Positions 1 through 15,000 of a stretch of 64,000 bases of DNA are shown piece by piece. The stretch is from positions 20,470-84,469 of the forward strand of contig CAZJSR010000004.1 of the NCBI GenBank assembly GCA_964548855.1, written 5' to 3'. How positions within the stretch are numbered: the first letter of the stretch is position 1; every line of letters starts with the position of its first letter. The translations under genes and the position numbers were made by a program. This DNA comes from UBA3206 sp964548855 (GTDB lineage Bacteria; Bacillota_I; Bacilli_A; Acholeplasmatales; Anaeroplasmataceae). The notes beneath the pieces were generated by a model. It saw only the letters and a list, made by a program, of their open reading frames with translations, was not told where the DNA came from and did no database searches.

Positions 1-3000
1 TTCATTTCGTAACTCACCGTCTAACATCAGTTAAATGGGCATTACCATATGGGGAAATTACAAATGAAAAATATCAAGATACAGAAGAAGCATTAAATCT
101 TGCGTTATTTACATTAAAAAATTCAAAAGAATTGAGTGCTGGTCTAGATAAAATAGAGGGTACTATAGATGATTACTATGTTGATAGCACAGGTAAAATG
201 TTTATCGTTGGAGTTGATAAAGTTTTATCAACAAAAGATGATATAGAAGTTATAATTTATAATAATACATACTATAAGGTAATAGGTTACAACCTATATG
301 CCCCTTTAAGTATATCTTCAGATGATATTATTTTAGGAGATGTAGTATGTGCAGGATTAGATAAAACTCTAGGTACAGCTGATGATATTAAAGTAGATAC
401 ATATTTAATAAATGGTTCTTTAAGTTATATTAAGATTGGGAATGTTTATTATGAAGCTAATGAAAATATTATAACAGGAACAAATAGTGATAACCTATAT
501 GTTATTATTTCTGGTGAAAGATATAATATTTCTCTAATTAACGGTAAATACTATTCTAATATTAGAAATAATATCTATTATTTAGTAGATACTAACACTT
601 TAGATTTATCTTTAGTTTATTTATCAAATGATGTATTTGAGACAAACATTATAGAATTTAATAATGAGTATTATATAAATAACAATGATGGTACTTATAA
701 TAAAGAAACATCATTAGGATTAAATCAAACAGAGGATTATGTAATTATTGTTGATGATGATGTTATAGAAGTTACCATATTAGATGGATATTTCTATCAA
801 AATATTGAATCAAATATTTATAAGAAATGGTCTTATAGTGTTAATAACTATACATATACATTAATATTAAATAGAGATGGTGAATCTTTAAGTGAATCTA
901 TAACAGAAGTAGAAGTTATTAATTCAACATATGTGCTTCATGATAGAGATAATCTATACTTTATTGCAGGTGAGGATAATAAATTAGGAACAGCTGATGA
1001 TAAATACGTTATCATTGATAACAAGGAATCATTTAATCCAGATATTTCATACTCATTAATTGATGGAAATTATTATCACGATAATGCTGATAATACTTAT
1101 TCAATGATTGAAATTACATCTGAAAGCTATATTTATAGAATAATATGTCTTGGAACTGATCAAGAATTAACAGATGATGACTATCTTGTTAATGTCATTA
1201 CTGGTGTTGATAATGAGCACTATATCGTAAATGGGGATGGAACATATTATAGAAGAACAAATACGTTCTTGTATAATGATCCTACTAGAGATACTTTATG
1301 TGCAGCTTCTAATGATGAAATAATTGGAAAGAATAATAATGTAATATTATTAGTTAAATTAAATGGTAAGTATTACGAAGATTATAAAGATAATACATAT
1401 CGTGAAATTAAATTTAGTGAAGTAACTGATAAGGATGGATATCGTTATACTCCTACGTTAATAGGAGAAAGAATTGTTGGTAATTCATCTGGTGAATTAG
1501 ATGAAAATAGTTTAGAACAAGGAAGATTTGTAACATATAGTGAAGATTTAAAACAATACTATATTAACAATAATAACGGAACATACCAACTTGCAGGTAC
1601 TGACCTAAAATTTATGACATCAGATGATATATTATGTTTATTAAATACTAACCAAAATACTCCATCAATCAATGATGTTAGAGTTATTAAAGGTCATAAT
1701 GATTCTAATTATTATGAATTAATTAAGAATAATGTTTATGATAAGTGGACAGTAACATTAATAGGTGAAACTTATTCATTTGATAATCTTGGACTTGTAG
1801 CCCCTGGCATCGATGAATTAATAGGTACTTTAAATGATACTTCTAATATTGAATTACTTGATGGTGAATATTTCTGGTATGAATTTGTATCAGGAGTTAA
1901 ACAATATCATGGATATGGTCTTGATGGAAAATTAAGAACATCAGATGATACTTCATTTATTGTATTTAATGGAAAGAATATTGAAGTATTTACAATAGAC
2001 GACAAGTTATATCATGATAATAAAGATAATACATATTCAAGATTTGACAATTTATTAGAAGGATATGTAGAAGTAGTTATATGTTTAGGCGAAAATAAAA
2101 AGTTAGATGAAAATGACATTATAGCTATATATGGAGCCGATAATGAAAGATACTTAGATAACGGAGATAATTCATATTATAGTAAAGGAGAAGATAATCT
2201 TCTTGGTACATTAGATGATGTATTAAATCATGCTGGATCAGATAATATAATTGGTACAACAGACGATATCTTAGATATAGTTTTAGCATTAGGTAGTACT
2301 TTATTCTATAAGCATATAAGTAATAATGTATATGCACTAATAGAAAATGGAATTTTAACAAATACATATAGAAGTGCTGGAAATGACCAAGTTATTGATT
2401 ATAGAGATAATAATGATGACTTTACTAATGTAGTATATATTAATGAAACATTCTATTTATCACTTGAATATGATAATTATTATAGAAGTGGTAATGATGG
2501 TCTTCTTGGTACAACTGATGATATCTTATTCATTAGTCATGATAATATGATAAATATTATTGAAATATTTAAAGGAAATGATGGTCTATATCAAACTGCA
2601 GATGATTTCATTATTGTTTCACAAACTAAAGCAAGATTCGCAAATACTGATGGATTAATTAACACATTAGACTCAGAATCTGATGATATTGTTGCAGATA
2701 GAGGAGTGGACAATAATCCATATAAATTAATTACTGAACGCAATGTATACTTTGAGTACGACTTAACTGATGGTACATACATTTTAAGTGAAGTTGCATT
2801 ATATTATGGAAATGACTCAGCTATTGGAACTAGTGATGATAAAGAATTATTAACTTTAACATATAAAGATAATTCATATTATTTCCTAGAACTATCAGAT
2901 GGTACTTATAGAACTAATACATTAGGTCAATTAGGTAGTAAAGATGATTGTTATGTAGTTAAGGGATTAAATGATGTTTTAATTGATCATTACAACTATT

Positions 3001-6000
3001 ATTTAAAAGGTTCTTATTACTATTTTGTTGGAGAAGATAAACTAGCAGGAACAGATGATGATTATGTTGCGTCATTAGGTGAAAATTTATATCCATATCA
3101 TTCATTAGGAAATAATGTATATCAAGCAATTGATGCCGAAACTGGAAATAAATTAGATACATTAATTTCTGCTGGAAGTGATTATGTAATAGGTAATGGT
3201 AATGATATAATTAATATCTTAGTTGGTGAAAATGGAATTTACTATTACTATTTCACAGAAGAAGAAAAACAATTTAATATATATAGAGTATCATTATTAA
3301 CTCCTAGTATGATTGGTTCTTCTGATGATGTACTTGCATATGCAGGTGCGGATAATAAAGTAGGAACAAGTGATGACTACTTTAATACAAGTATATATTT
3401 AAACGGAAAAGGTATTCGTGCTACATTCGCAGGTGTTGATACATATTTAAATACATCAGACGACCTATCAGCGGTACTAGGTACAGATGAATTACCATAT
3501 AAAGATTTTGGGGATAATACATATCAACAATATAGCTTAGAAGATTATACAACTACAACTGGTAATATTATTTGTGGTGGTACTCAAATGAGACCAGCAT
3601 CAAATAGACAAACTGTCACAGTAGGTGTTAATGGTTGTCATTACTTAGCTGTTTTAGATGAACGTGGTGAGGTTGTTTTAAAGCAATTCTATCAAGCTGG
3701 TCTAGATAAATATCTAGGAACAAATGATGATGTTATAGTTTATACTGATGACATTGATGATATCTTAGGTAATGAAAATGATTATTATCTAATTTTAGTT
3801 GATGGCGAATATTATAAAGCTTATGCAGGTAATGACTTAGTATTCTTTACTCAAGATGACTATTATATTATTCCTACATATTTTGATGTTGTTACTGACA
3901 ACACAATTCCAAAAGAAATATTAGAAATTGGTGATTATGCATTCTATAACTGTGAATCATTAACTAATTTCAATTTATATTCACCAGATGATTATAGTTC
4001 AAACCAAACTCTAACATCAATTGGAGAATATGCTTTCGCAGAATCTGGAATTACTGAAATTGTTCTTCCATATACTGTAGAAACAATAGGTGAATATACG
4101 TTTAATAATTGTTTAGATTTAGTAAAAGTTACATTTAATGATGACGATTCATTATTTACAACGAAGAAACATATCACATATATTCCAGAAGGAATGTTTA
4201 TGGGATGTATTTCTCTTAGAGATTTAATATTCTATCACGAAAGACAAGCGTTAACTACTAATACATTTAGTGACTATATTACATCAATTGGTAATAATGC
4301 ATTTAGAGATACTAAATCAGAAACAGAAACTATAAATACAATACTTGATAATATTGTATTTAGTGAAAATTTAGAAACAATAGGTGATTATGCATTTGAA
4401 AATAGTGATATTACATCTATTGTTGTGCCAGAGAATACAAATAACTTAGGTATTTATGTATTTAGTAATACACAACTTACAAACGCAATAATTAATTCAA
4501 ATAATATAACATATATTCCAGAAGGAATGTTTATGGCATCAACAGAATTAGAAACTGTAAATATACAATCTGCAGGTGTAAATATATTTAAATCACCTAT
4601 TACTTTAATAGGAAAGAATGCGTTTAAGGATACTAGTTTAATAAGTGCAGAATTTAGTACTGATGTTCAATTAATTAAAGAAAATGCTTTTGAAAACACT
4701 CATATTCAAGTATTAACATTAGATAGTGAAAATGTATTAGAATCATCAGTATTCGCAAATAATACTTTATTAAATACTGTTAACTTTAATTATGGATATA
4801 CTGTAATTGAAACTGCAACATTCTCAGGATGTACAAGTTTAAGTTCTCTATATTTTATGGATTATGAATCTAATGAAACAAAGATTATTGATGGAAAAGT
4901 TGTTCCAAAGGATCCATTAACTAATAGTGGAGAAATTATAAAATTAGCTAAAAATTCATTCGCAAGTACAATTACAAATATAAAAGCATATGCGTTCTAT
5001 AAGTGTCCACTTGATAATATCTTATTTACAAATGGATTAACTACTATCCTTGATTATGCATTTGCAGAAAATGATAGTTTAACATCTATTACAATAACAA
5101 AGAATGTTTCTACAATGGGTACAAATGTATTTGATGGATGTAGTAATTTAAGTGAGGTTTATTTCTTAAATGATTCTTTAGGAGATAAAATGTTTATTAA
5201 CTGTGAAGGATTAACATCAGTAATTCTTCCAGATGGAATCACTGAAATTGGAGCTTATGCATTCCAAAATTGTACTAATTTACGTGAAGTATCAGTTCCA
5301 AAGAGTGTTATAAGAATAGAAGAGGGTGCATTTGCAAACTGTATCGCAATTACTAATCTAGCAATTCCTTTCATTGGATCTTCAAGAGGAAGTGAAGGTG
5401 AAGAAGGATTATTTGGTTGGATATTTGGATATGATGAAGCAAATGAACTTCAAACAATTCAATATTATGCAGGTTCACCTGAAGATAAAGAAAATACTAG
5501 TTTCCGTGTATTTAATATACCGGTAGAAACATTAAAATCTGTAACGATTACAGATGAAACTAAGGTAAGTTATGGAGCATTCATGAATGTAGTTCTTGAA
5601 TCTATTGTACTTCCTGATGTTGATACTAATGTAAATCATGATGAGACTATGAATTTAGATAATATCAGTCAGTTAACTACAATTGGAGATTACGCATTCT
5701 ATAATTGTACTGGTCTTAGGTCAGTATTAATTCCTTCACAAATAGAAGTAATAGGAAATTATGCATTCGCAAAATGTAGTAATTTAAATGGAATAACTAT
5801 TCCAGCTAAAAATACAGATTTAAATCTGACAGGTACAACAACATTAGGAAATCATGCGTTTGATTCATGCACAGGACTTACTTCAATTACAGTACCTAGT
5901 TCAATAATTGGTGAAAATATTGGTAGCCATATCTTCGCAAATTGTACAGGACTTGTTGAATTAATTCTATTAAATGATGCGCTTGGAGATAAGATGTTTA

Positions 6001-9000
6001 GTAATTGTACTAGTCTTATTTCAGTTGAAATTCCTTCAGGAGTTACAAATATTGCGACTGGTACATTCGAAAACTGTACAAGTTTAAGATATGTTTCAAT
6101 TCCTGAAACAGTTGAAAATATCGGCTCTGGAGCATTTGATAGATGTGCTTCAATTGAAATATTAGTTCTTCCATTTATTGGAAGTATGAGAGGAAATAAT
6201 AATACTAAAGAATCAGTATTTACTCATATTTTTGGAACAACTCAATTTGAAAACTCTTATGCTGTAAATCAACAATATGATGCATCTAATAAGACAGGTA
6301 ATAAATATCTTCCTACGTCTTTAACTCATGTATATATTACAGATGAAACAGTTATTGCAAGAGGTGCATTCCAAAATGTTACTTCTTTAACAAATATTGT
6401 TATATCAAATAGTCTATCATTCTATGGAAGTGGATTAAACTTCAATTTAATTAAAAATGATGAAGGAAATGTTACAGGTGTAACATTACCACAACATACA
6501 ACAACTGTAAGAAATGGTATGAGTATTTATACAGTTGATACACTAGGTAACTATACTAATATACCTACAAAAGATGTTCATACATTAGATCAAATGATTT
6601 CATTCTATCACTTATATATTGATGAGAATATTACTAATATGTATGAATATGCATTCTCAAATTGTGATGGAATCACAAATGGATATATTGATTTTGAAAA
6701 CATAAGCAATTCAAAATATGCATTTAATGATTGTACATCTTTACTATATTGTTATATGCCTAGCGCAAGAGGTACACAAGCTGATAATATGTTTGCGTAC
6801 TGTACAAATCTTGAACGTGTAATTGTACCTGATAGTATTGATATCATGGGTAGAAGTGCATATAGATGGTGTGTAAGTATTGAATATCTTCAAATTCCAT
6901 ATATCGGACGTGATGGAGATAGGATGATTAGTAATAATAATTATTTGAGATATTATCAAAGTTATGGATATATTTTCGCAGATAATGAAACATATAATGG
7001 AACTGATGAAACATATAAAGGTAAATCTTTAAGTAATTATGGTACACCTACATATGTTTGGGAAGAATATTCTTATACAGATACATCTAATAGTGGAAGA
7101 TTCACATATCAATATCATGCTGCTTATCCTAATATGTACTACTGTTCATATATTCCATGTACAGCTGTAGTTGTAATAACTAAAGATGCAATACTTGAAT
7201 ATGGTGGATTTATTGATTGTGGTTCAAAGGTTAAGGCTTTATATTTATCAAGCAACCTAACTTATATTGGTAGTGAAGTATTTGCTCGATATGAAGATTT
7301 TGGTGGACAAATTACACTTGATAGAATTGGTGTATGGGATTATACAACAAATCGTATAGAAGAAGTTTCAAAAGGACAAGCTCGTTTTGGAAATAACTTA
7401 ACAACTATCATAGGAAAAGGCTTGGCAAATTTAAATATGATAACTGATATGGTAATTCCTAATAGTGTAACATATATTGGTTTTGATGCGTTCTTATCAA
7501 TGGGACTTGAGAAACTAACTGTTCCGTTTATCGGAAAGAGTAGAACTATAACTACTGATTTTGAAGGTAATATGGCTTATTGGTTCTCGAACTGTACAAA
7601 TCATGGTTATATTAGAAGGTATTTATATGGAGGAACTACAATAAATACACCACTTAAGAATTATAATATTTCAGGTGATGACGAATATAACTGTGGCTGC
7701 TCAAATCATTATTATGAGTATTATTCATATATTCCTAAAAATTTAAATACAGTAATTGTTACAGATACAACTACACTTTATAAACAAGCATTTTATAACA
7801 TGTCAATGATAAAGAATATTGTATTACCTTTTGGTAATAATGCTGAAGATACAAATACTGTAGGCCTTCCTTCAAATTATAATGATATTACATGGGGAAC
7901 TCGTAGTCTTACAACAATCAATGAACAAGCATTTGAAAATTGTACAGCACTTACTGAAATTTATATTCCTCAAACTGTTACAAAAGTTGGTACAAGAGCG
8001 TTCTTAAAAAATACTAGTTTAACTAAGGCTATACTTAATAATGGAGTTATGGGAACACATATGTTCTCTGGATGTACTAAGTTAAGTAATGTCTCAATAG
8101 ACCATGTAACAAATATTCCTGATTATGCTTTTTATAACTGTGATTCTCTTGTAAACTTTAATAGGACACAAGAATCAAATGAAAATATCTTTGATACAGT
8201 AATTACTACAATTGGTAATTATGCATTCGCTGATTGTAATAAACTTCAGTACGGAGTATCAGATTATGAAAACTCTACAATCACAACAATAGGACAATAT
8301 GCATTCTCAAATTGTGATGATTTAGGTAAGGATCAAACAAACTTTGAACTACATCTTCCAAAAAATCTATTAAAGATTGGATCATATGCATTCTCAGATT
8401 GTGATGATATTTATGCATTATATGGATATGATGTATTAACATTTATAAATCCAAATCTTGAAAAAGAAACAATTGCACAATATACATTTAGTAATTGTGA
8501 TTCTTTAACAAATGTCGTTTTAACATCACCTACAATAGGAGAATATATATTTAGTGATGATAAGAGTCTTGTTAGTGTTCATATTGACAACGTAACTGTT
8601 ATATCTAAGGGTGCATTCTATAATTGTACTAGTCTTGAAAAGTTAGAAGATAAATTAGTTGATTCTAAGTCAATCTTTGATGAACAAGTTACAATAATTG
8701 ATGAATATGCATTCTATAATTGTAAGAAGTTTGAATATCCTGGTAAGGACCCAGAAACTTCAAAAATCACAACAATAGGACAATATGCATTCTATGAATG
8801 TGATTCACTAGGTGGGCTTGACAAGTCTTCTCAAGAAGTAGTTCCTATTAATGCTCATATTGAACTACCTCAAGTATTAGAAAATCTAGGATCATATGCA
8901 TTCGCAAATGCTAATAACTTAGTAAGTATTATTGTAAATAATCCAAATATTACTATTGGAGATAGTGTATTTGAAAACTGTACACAGTTAGAAAATATTA

Positions 9001-12000
9001 CATTATATTGTTTAACACCAGGTAATTTAATGTTTAAGGGATGTACAAGTCTTAAGAATGCAGATGGAACAAATGTAATAGTAAATAATATTACATCAGT
9101 TTCTGAATCAATGTTTGAAGGGTGTACAAACTTAATTAACTTTGATATTCCAAATACTGTTCAAGCAGTTGGTGCTCAAGCATTTAAAGATTGTAAAAAT
9201 TTAACTAATATTCTTTATGACAACACAATCACTATTTATGATAATGATGTTCTAGGTGGAATTCCTGTAGGATCTAAAGTATTCTATGGATGTCATAAGA
9301 TTCAAAATATTGTTTTAAGTAATAGTGTTACATCAATTGGACAATATGCATTTGGAGTAACTCTTGATTTAAGAACTCTTACTGTTCCATTTGTAGGACA
9401 ATATCGTACATTGCTTGGTGATAACGAAGATGCTAACAATAATACTATGTCATGGTTCTTTGATAACTATAGTAATAGTGCATTATACGGTTCAGGTGGA
9501 GAAGATAATTGTAATGTAATGACTGTTCCAATGACATTAAATACTATTACAATAACTAATGAAGTAGTTATTGGAGCTAGTGCATTTAGAAATATGTATA
9601 GAGTTAGTTATATTAATCTAAATGAAGGAATACTAAAGATTAATAAAAAGGCATTCGCATATTGTGATGCATTAAATAATATTACATTACCTACTACTTT
9701 AACTACTATTGGGGAAAGTGCTTTCCATGAATGTTATACATTTACTAGTGTAGAAGTCCCTAATAGTGTTATATCAATTGGGCAATATGCATTCGCGCAT
9801 TGTACAAATGTTACAAGCTTTAAATTACCATTCGTAGGTCAAAATAGACAAGCGACTGGTGAAAATGCATTATTTGGATGGATTTATCAAACATCAAATT
9901 ACGATTTTGATTCTATTCCATCTCATAATTCATCTATTAAAAATGATGATGGTGTAATTGTCACTCAAATTAAGGGATTAACTTATACTGAAACAAATGA
10001 AAAATTATCAACATTAAAAGTTCACGGTCAAACTGAAACTATTTATGAATATTATGAAAAAGTAGTTATAAAAACTACTAACTCTTCAAACGATAGATTT
10101 ATATCTAATATTATTGATTCTATTGAAATTACTGATGCTGTAAGCATTCCTGCATATTCATTTAGTAATGTTTTAGCTAATAATATTATAATTGGTGGAG
10201 ATAATTTAACTTCAATCGGTGATGCGGCATTCTATGGATTTAAACGTGCTAAGAATTTAGTTATTCCAAATACTGTTAAAACTTTAGGTTCATATGTAAC
10301 TTATAATTCATCATTTGAACATCTAACTTTACCAGAAAGTTTAAAAGATGTAAGTGAACATACATTTGAAGGTTCAAATAGTTTACTTACTGTTACAATG
10401 AATATTACAAATAATAACATAGATTCTTTAGATGAAATAAATCCTACATACACTACATACAACGGAATTATTCCTGATTCTATGTTTAAAGAATGTAGTA
10501 AACTTCAAACTGTTAAGTTTACTAATAATGGTCTTTCTCATATTGAAAAGATTTCTAATTATTCATTCTATGGACTAGATTCATTGAGATTCTTTAATGC
10601 AACAGAAAAAGAAATTACCGATAGCGAATATACTATAAGAATTGCAGAAGGTGTTGATGAAATTTGTGATTATGCATTTAGTTTTAAATCACATGAAGAT
10701 TTCGTTGAAGGATGTCCATTAATTCAAAATGTATATATCCCAGCTTCAGTTACAAAAGTTGGTATATCAACATTCGCAAATCAAATGAAGGTAGATAATA
10801 TTGAACTTAATAATAGTGTTATAGGTGTATATATGTTTAAGAATAATAGAAGCCTTGAGTCTATTAAGTTTAATGCAGGAACTGAGATTATATCTATTGG
10901 TGCATTCTTCAGCTGTCAAATTTTAAGTAGTGCAGACTTTACTGACGCAAAACCTACTTTAACTTTAATTGATGATTATGCATTCTATGATACATTAGTT
11001 TATAGAGTTGATTTAGGAGGAGCTTCAAAATTAACTCAAATTGGAGATTACGCATTCCGTGAATGTGAAGATCTTGAAATCCTGATTTTACCTGATAACT
11101 TATATATTATTGCACCTTATGCGTTCTATGGATGTAGTAAACTACGCACATTAACTTTACCAGCAAATCTAAGAGCAATTGGTGAAAGAGCATTTGGATA
11201 TTGTATAAGCCTTGATGTATTAGTTATTCCAGAATTTGTAGGTACAACTATACCTAATACAACAAATAATGGATATATCGGTTCTTATGCATTTGAAAAC
11301 TGTACAAGTATGACAGATGCGACTGTTAACTGTGCAATTTTAGGAGATTACATTTTCTCTAACTGTACAAGTTTAAGAAATGTTACATTATGTGAGGATA
11401 TTAAGGTGATTAATGAAGGTGCATTCAACCGTTGTGAATCTTTAATTAACTTAAATAATTTAAGTCAAACAGAAGGCGCTAAAACAATAGTTGACCTACC
11501 TCATACTGTAACAACAATTGGTAATTATGCATTTAATTACTGTACAAGTATTGAATATTTAAATATTCCTGAAACTGTAACAACAATTGGATATTATGTA
11601 TTTGCGTATAATGAAAATTTATTAAGTGCAAATGTTCAATGTGCTAAGCTTGGAGAACATATGTTCGCATATGATACTTCTCTTCATACAGTTGAAATTA
11701 GTAATGCAGTCACTGAAATTCCAGTTGGATGTTTCTTTAAGTGTACAAGTCTTACTACAATGTATAATACAGGAACTGATGGTGCCCCTACTGTTGGTAC
11801 ATTAAATATTCCACAAAGTGTTAAATCTATAGGAGATAATGCGTTTAGATACTGTAAGGCATTCACAACTTTAAATGTAAGTAATGTCCTTGGTAGTGAT
11901 GGTGGTGAAATTGGTTCATATGTATTCGCAAATTGTATTACATTACAAACAGTAAATATGAATGGTGCATATTTAGGAGAATATATGTTTGCGAACTGTG

Positions 12001-15000
12001 AATCTCTTGAGGAAGTTAATATTACAGGTATAGCTAGTGATAATACTGTGATTGTATCAATACCTAGTGGTGCATTCTATCGTTGTATTTCATTAAAATC
12101 TTTAAATAGAGATAATCAAATTTATATTAATGAAACAATCCAATCTATAGGACAAAAAGCCTTTGCTCAAAATACTGCATTCGAGAATTTATATATCCCT
12201 ATTTCTGTTACAGAAATTGCAGGTGGTGCATTCTCAGGATGTAAGAATATGAAAACTGCCACTCTTCCATTTGTCGGATTAGATAGAGGAAGTACAGGTG
12301 AATCTGGATTATTCGGTTCTATATTTGGACAAACAACTTATTATATTATTAATGGTAAGTCTTATGCAGAAGAAGATGAGGTTGCCTTAAGAAGTGAAAA
12401 AGTAGAAGAATTATTATATTCTTATACTAAAGATATTAGTGCATCTCATATTACTAGACTTCCTGATAAGACATTAGAAAATGGTGATTTAGTTGCGTCT
12501 TTAACAACTAAAACAACAGATGCGGATGATGATTATATTGAAGTAACTGTAGTTCTTTCTATAAAAGAAACAGAAGACGGTACTACTACTGTAACTATGA
12601 CTTCATCTGCAAGTCATATAACAATAATCGCAGGAAATAACGAGCCTGTTGTTGAAGCATATAGTCCTCAAGGTTCTATTCAAAACTATGAATATTCATA
12701 TACTATTGATGAAGATTATGCAGTAGTATTAACAAGACCAAATGATGAGGCAGAAGAATTAAATTATCGTTTACCTAAAAATATAAATACTATAACAATT
12801 TATGATGAATCAATAATTAGTTATGGTGCATTCATGAATATTAAATCTTTACAAACAGTTGTTTTAAATAATGAAATAACTGAAATTAGAGATTATGCAT
12901 TCTATGAAGATGAAAATATCAAGTCATTAACTAGATATAATCAAACATCAACTGCAAATGAAACTACTGTTCTTAAAGATGTTGTTGAAATTCCATTAAA
13001 TACAACATTAATAGGTGCATATGGATTCTATAACTTAAATAAGGTAGATGAAATATTATTACCTACTGGCCTTTTAACAATTGGTGATTATGCATTCGCT
13101 AAGTTAAGTGACTTAGATACTCTAACAATCCCAAGTACTGTTACATCTATAGGAGAAGGTTCATTTAGATATGATAGTACTATGACTGATGTAGAAATAA
13201 CTACAAATGATAGTTTAACAATCGGTGATTATGCATTTGATTCTACTAAGTCTTTAACAAACTTAAACATAAATGTTTCTGGAGAATTAACAATTGGAAA
13301 TTATGGATTTAGAAATGTATTAGAAGAAAGAACAAATAATCAAGGTACATTTAGTATATCTTCAACTGGTAAGCTTGTTATAAATAGTTACGCTTTCGGT
13401 CATACTACAGAAAGAGAACTAACATTTACATCAGACGATACTATTGAACTTGGTCATCATGTATTTGAATATAATACATCTTTAGAAAATCTAGTTATTC
13501 CATCAAATGTAAGTAAAATAGATTCTCACGTATTCTATCATAATGAAGTATTAAATAGAGTATTAAATAACTCTTCATTAATTGGAGATTATATGTTTAG
13601 TAATTGTTATAATTTAGAACATTATAACGATGATGATTATTCAAAACCTACTATTGTTATAGAAGATACATCTAAGTATTTAGAATATGAATCTATTGGA
13701 GATTACGCATTTGAATATTGTTATAACGAGACTGAAACTGGATTTACTGGTATTAAGAACGTTGATATTAATCATGAATATGTAAGTAAATATATGTTCT
13801 TTGAATGTCGTGGAATTAGCGATTTAACAATTAAGAAATGCACTAAGTTAGTTGATGAAGGTGCATTTAAGAAGTGTTATGGTATTGAAACAATCATACT
13901 TGAAGAAAATGAAAATCCAAGTATGGATGAAGAAAATTCTTTAAAGATTATGGACCATGCACTACAAGAAACAATGATTACAGAAATAGACCTTCCAGAT
14001 AGATTAGAATATCTTGGAATAGGTGTATTTAAGGGATGTCAAGTTCTTAAACTAATCGAATTACCATTTGTTGGTTCTGAGATTGGTAATACAGGACGTG
14101 CAAGTGCCGTATTTGGATGGATTTTTGGTGAATTATATCAAACCGATGACACCGAAACAACTGAGTTATTAACAAATACTGATTTATTCATGCCAACAAT
14201 TCAATACTATGATGCGGTTAATAGTAGAGTATATTATATACCTACATACTTAAAGACAGTTACTTTAACAAAAGAAACTGTCATCGGTCGTGGTGCATTC
14301 TCTAACTGTGTAGATTTAGAGCATATAAATCTTCCTCAAGAAACTCTTGATAAGATCTTGTTATATGGATTCTATAACTGTCAAAGTTTACGTGAAATGA
14401 TTATTCCAGATCAAATAACATCAATTTTAGCTGAAACATTTAATTATTGTTCAAACTTAGAATACCTTCAATTACCATTTATTGGAGTTAACTCTAATGC
14501 GAATGGACTTGAAAGTGTATTTGGAGTAATCTTCGGAAATGAACCTTATGAAAATAGTTATACTATTAATCAAAAGTGGGCTCATGGAGTAAGACAAGAA
14601 GATGGAAGTGTTCTTTATACATATGGTAATACATCATATGAAATCCCGCGATCTTTAAAGACAGTAATAATTTCTAATACACAAATGAATAACGTTCCTT
14701 ATGGTGCATTCTCAGATTGTAAGTTAATCGAAAGAATTGAAATAACAGGAAATGTACGTTATGTTAAGGATTATGCATTCTATGATTGTATTAACTTAAA
14801 AGACTATAAAGTAGTTGAAGTTACAGAGGAAAATCCAAGTGTTGTTGAAATTGGATTACCAAATACTGTAACTGAAATTGGAGCATATGCATTCGCAAAT
14901 TGTTCTAAATTGCCATATATTTATCTTCCAACTAGTCTTGAGAAGATAGGTAGACATGCATTTGATAATATATATCTTGCGACTGAAATTGTTATTCCTA

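Noticed and set aside
132..134. TTG at 132 as the start of the giant protein
   Set aside because: The frame is open to the window edge and there is no ribosome binding site before it, so the gene continues upstream.
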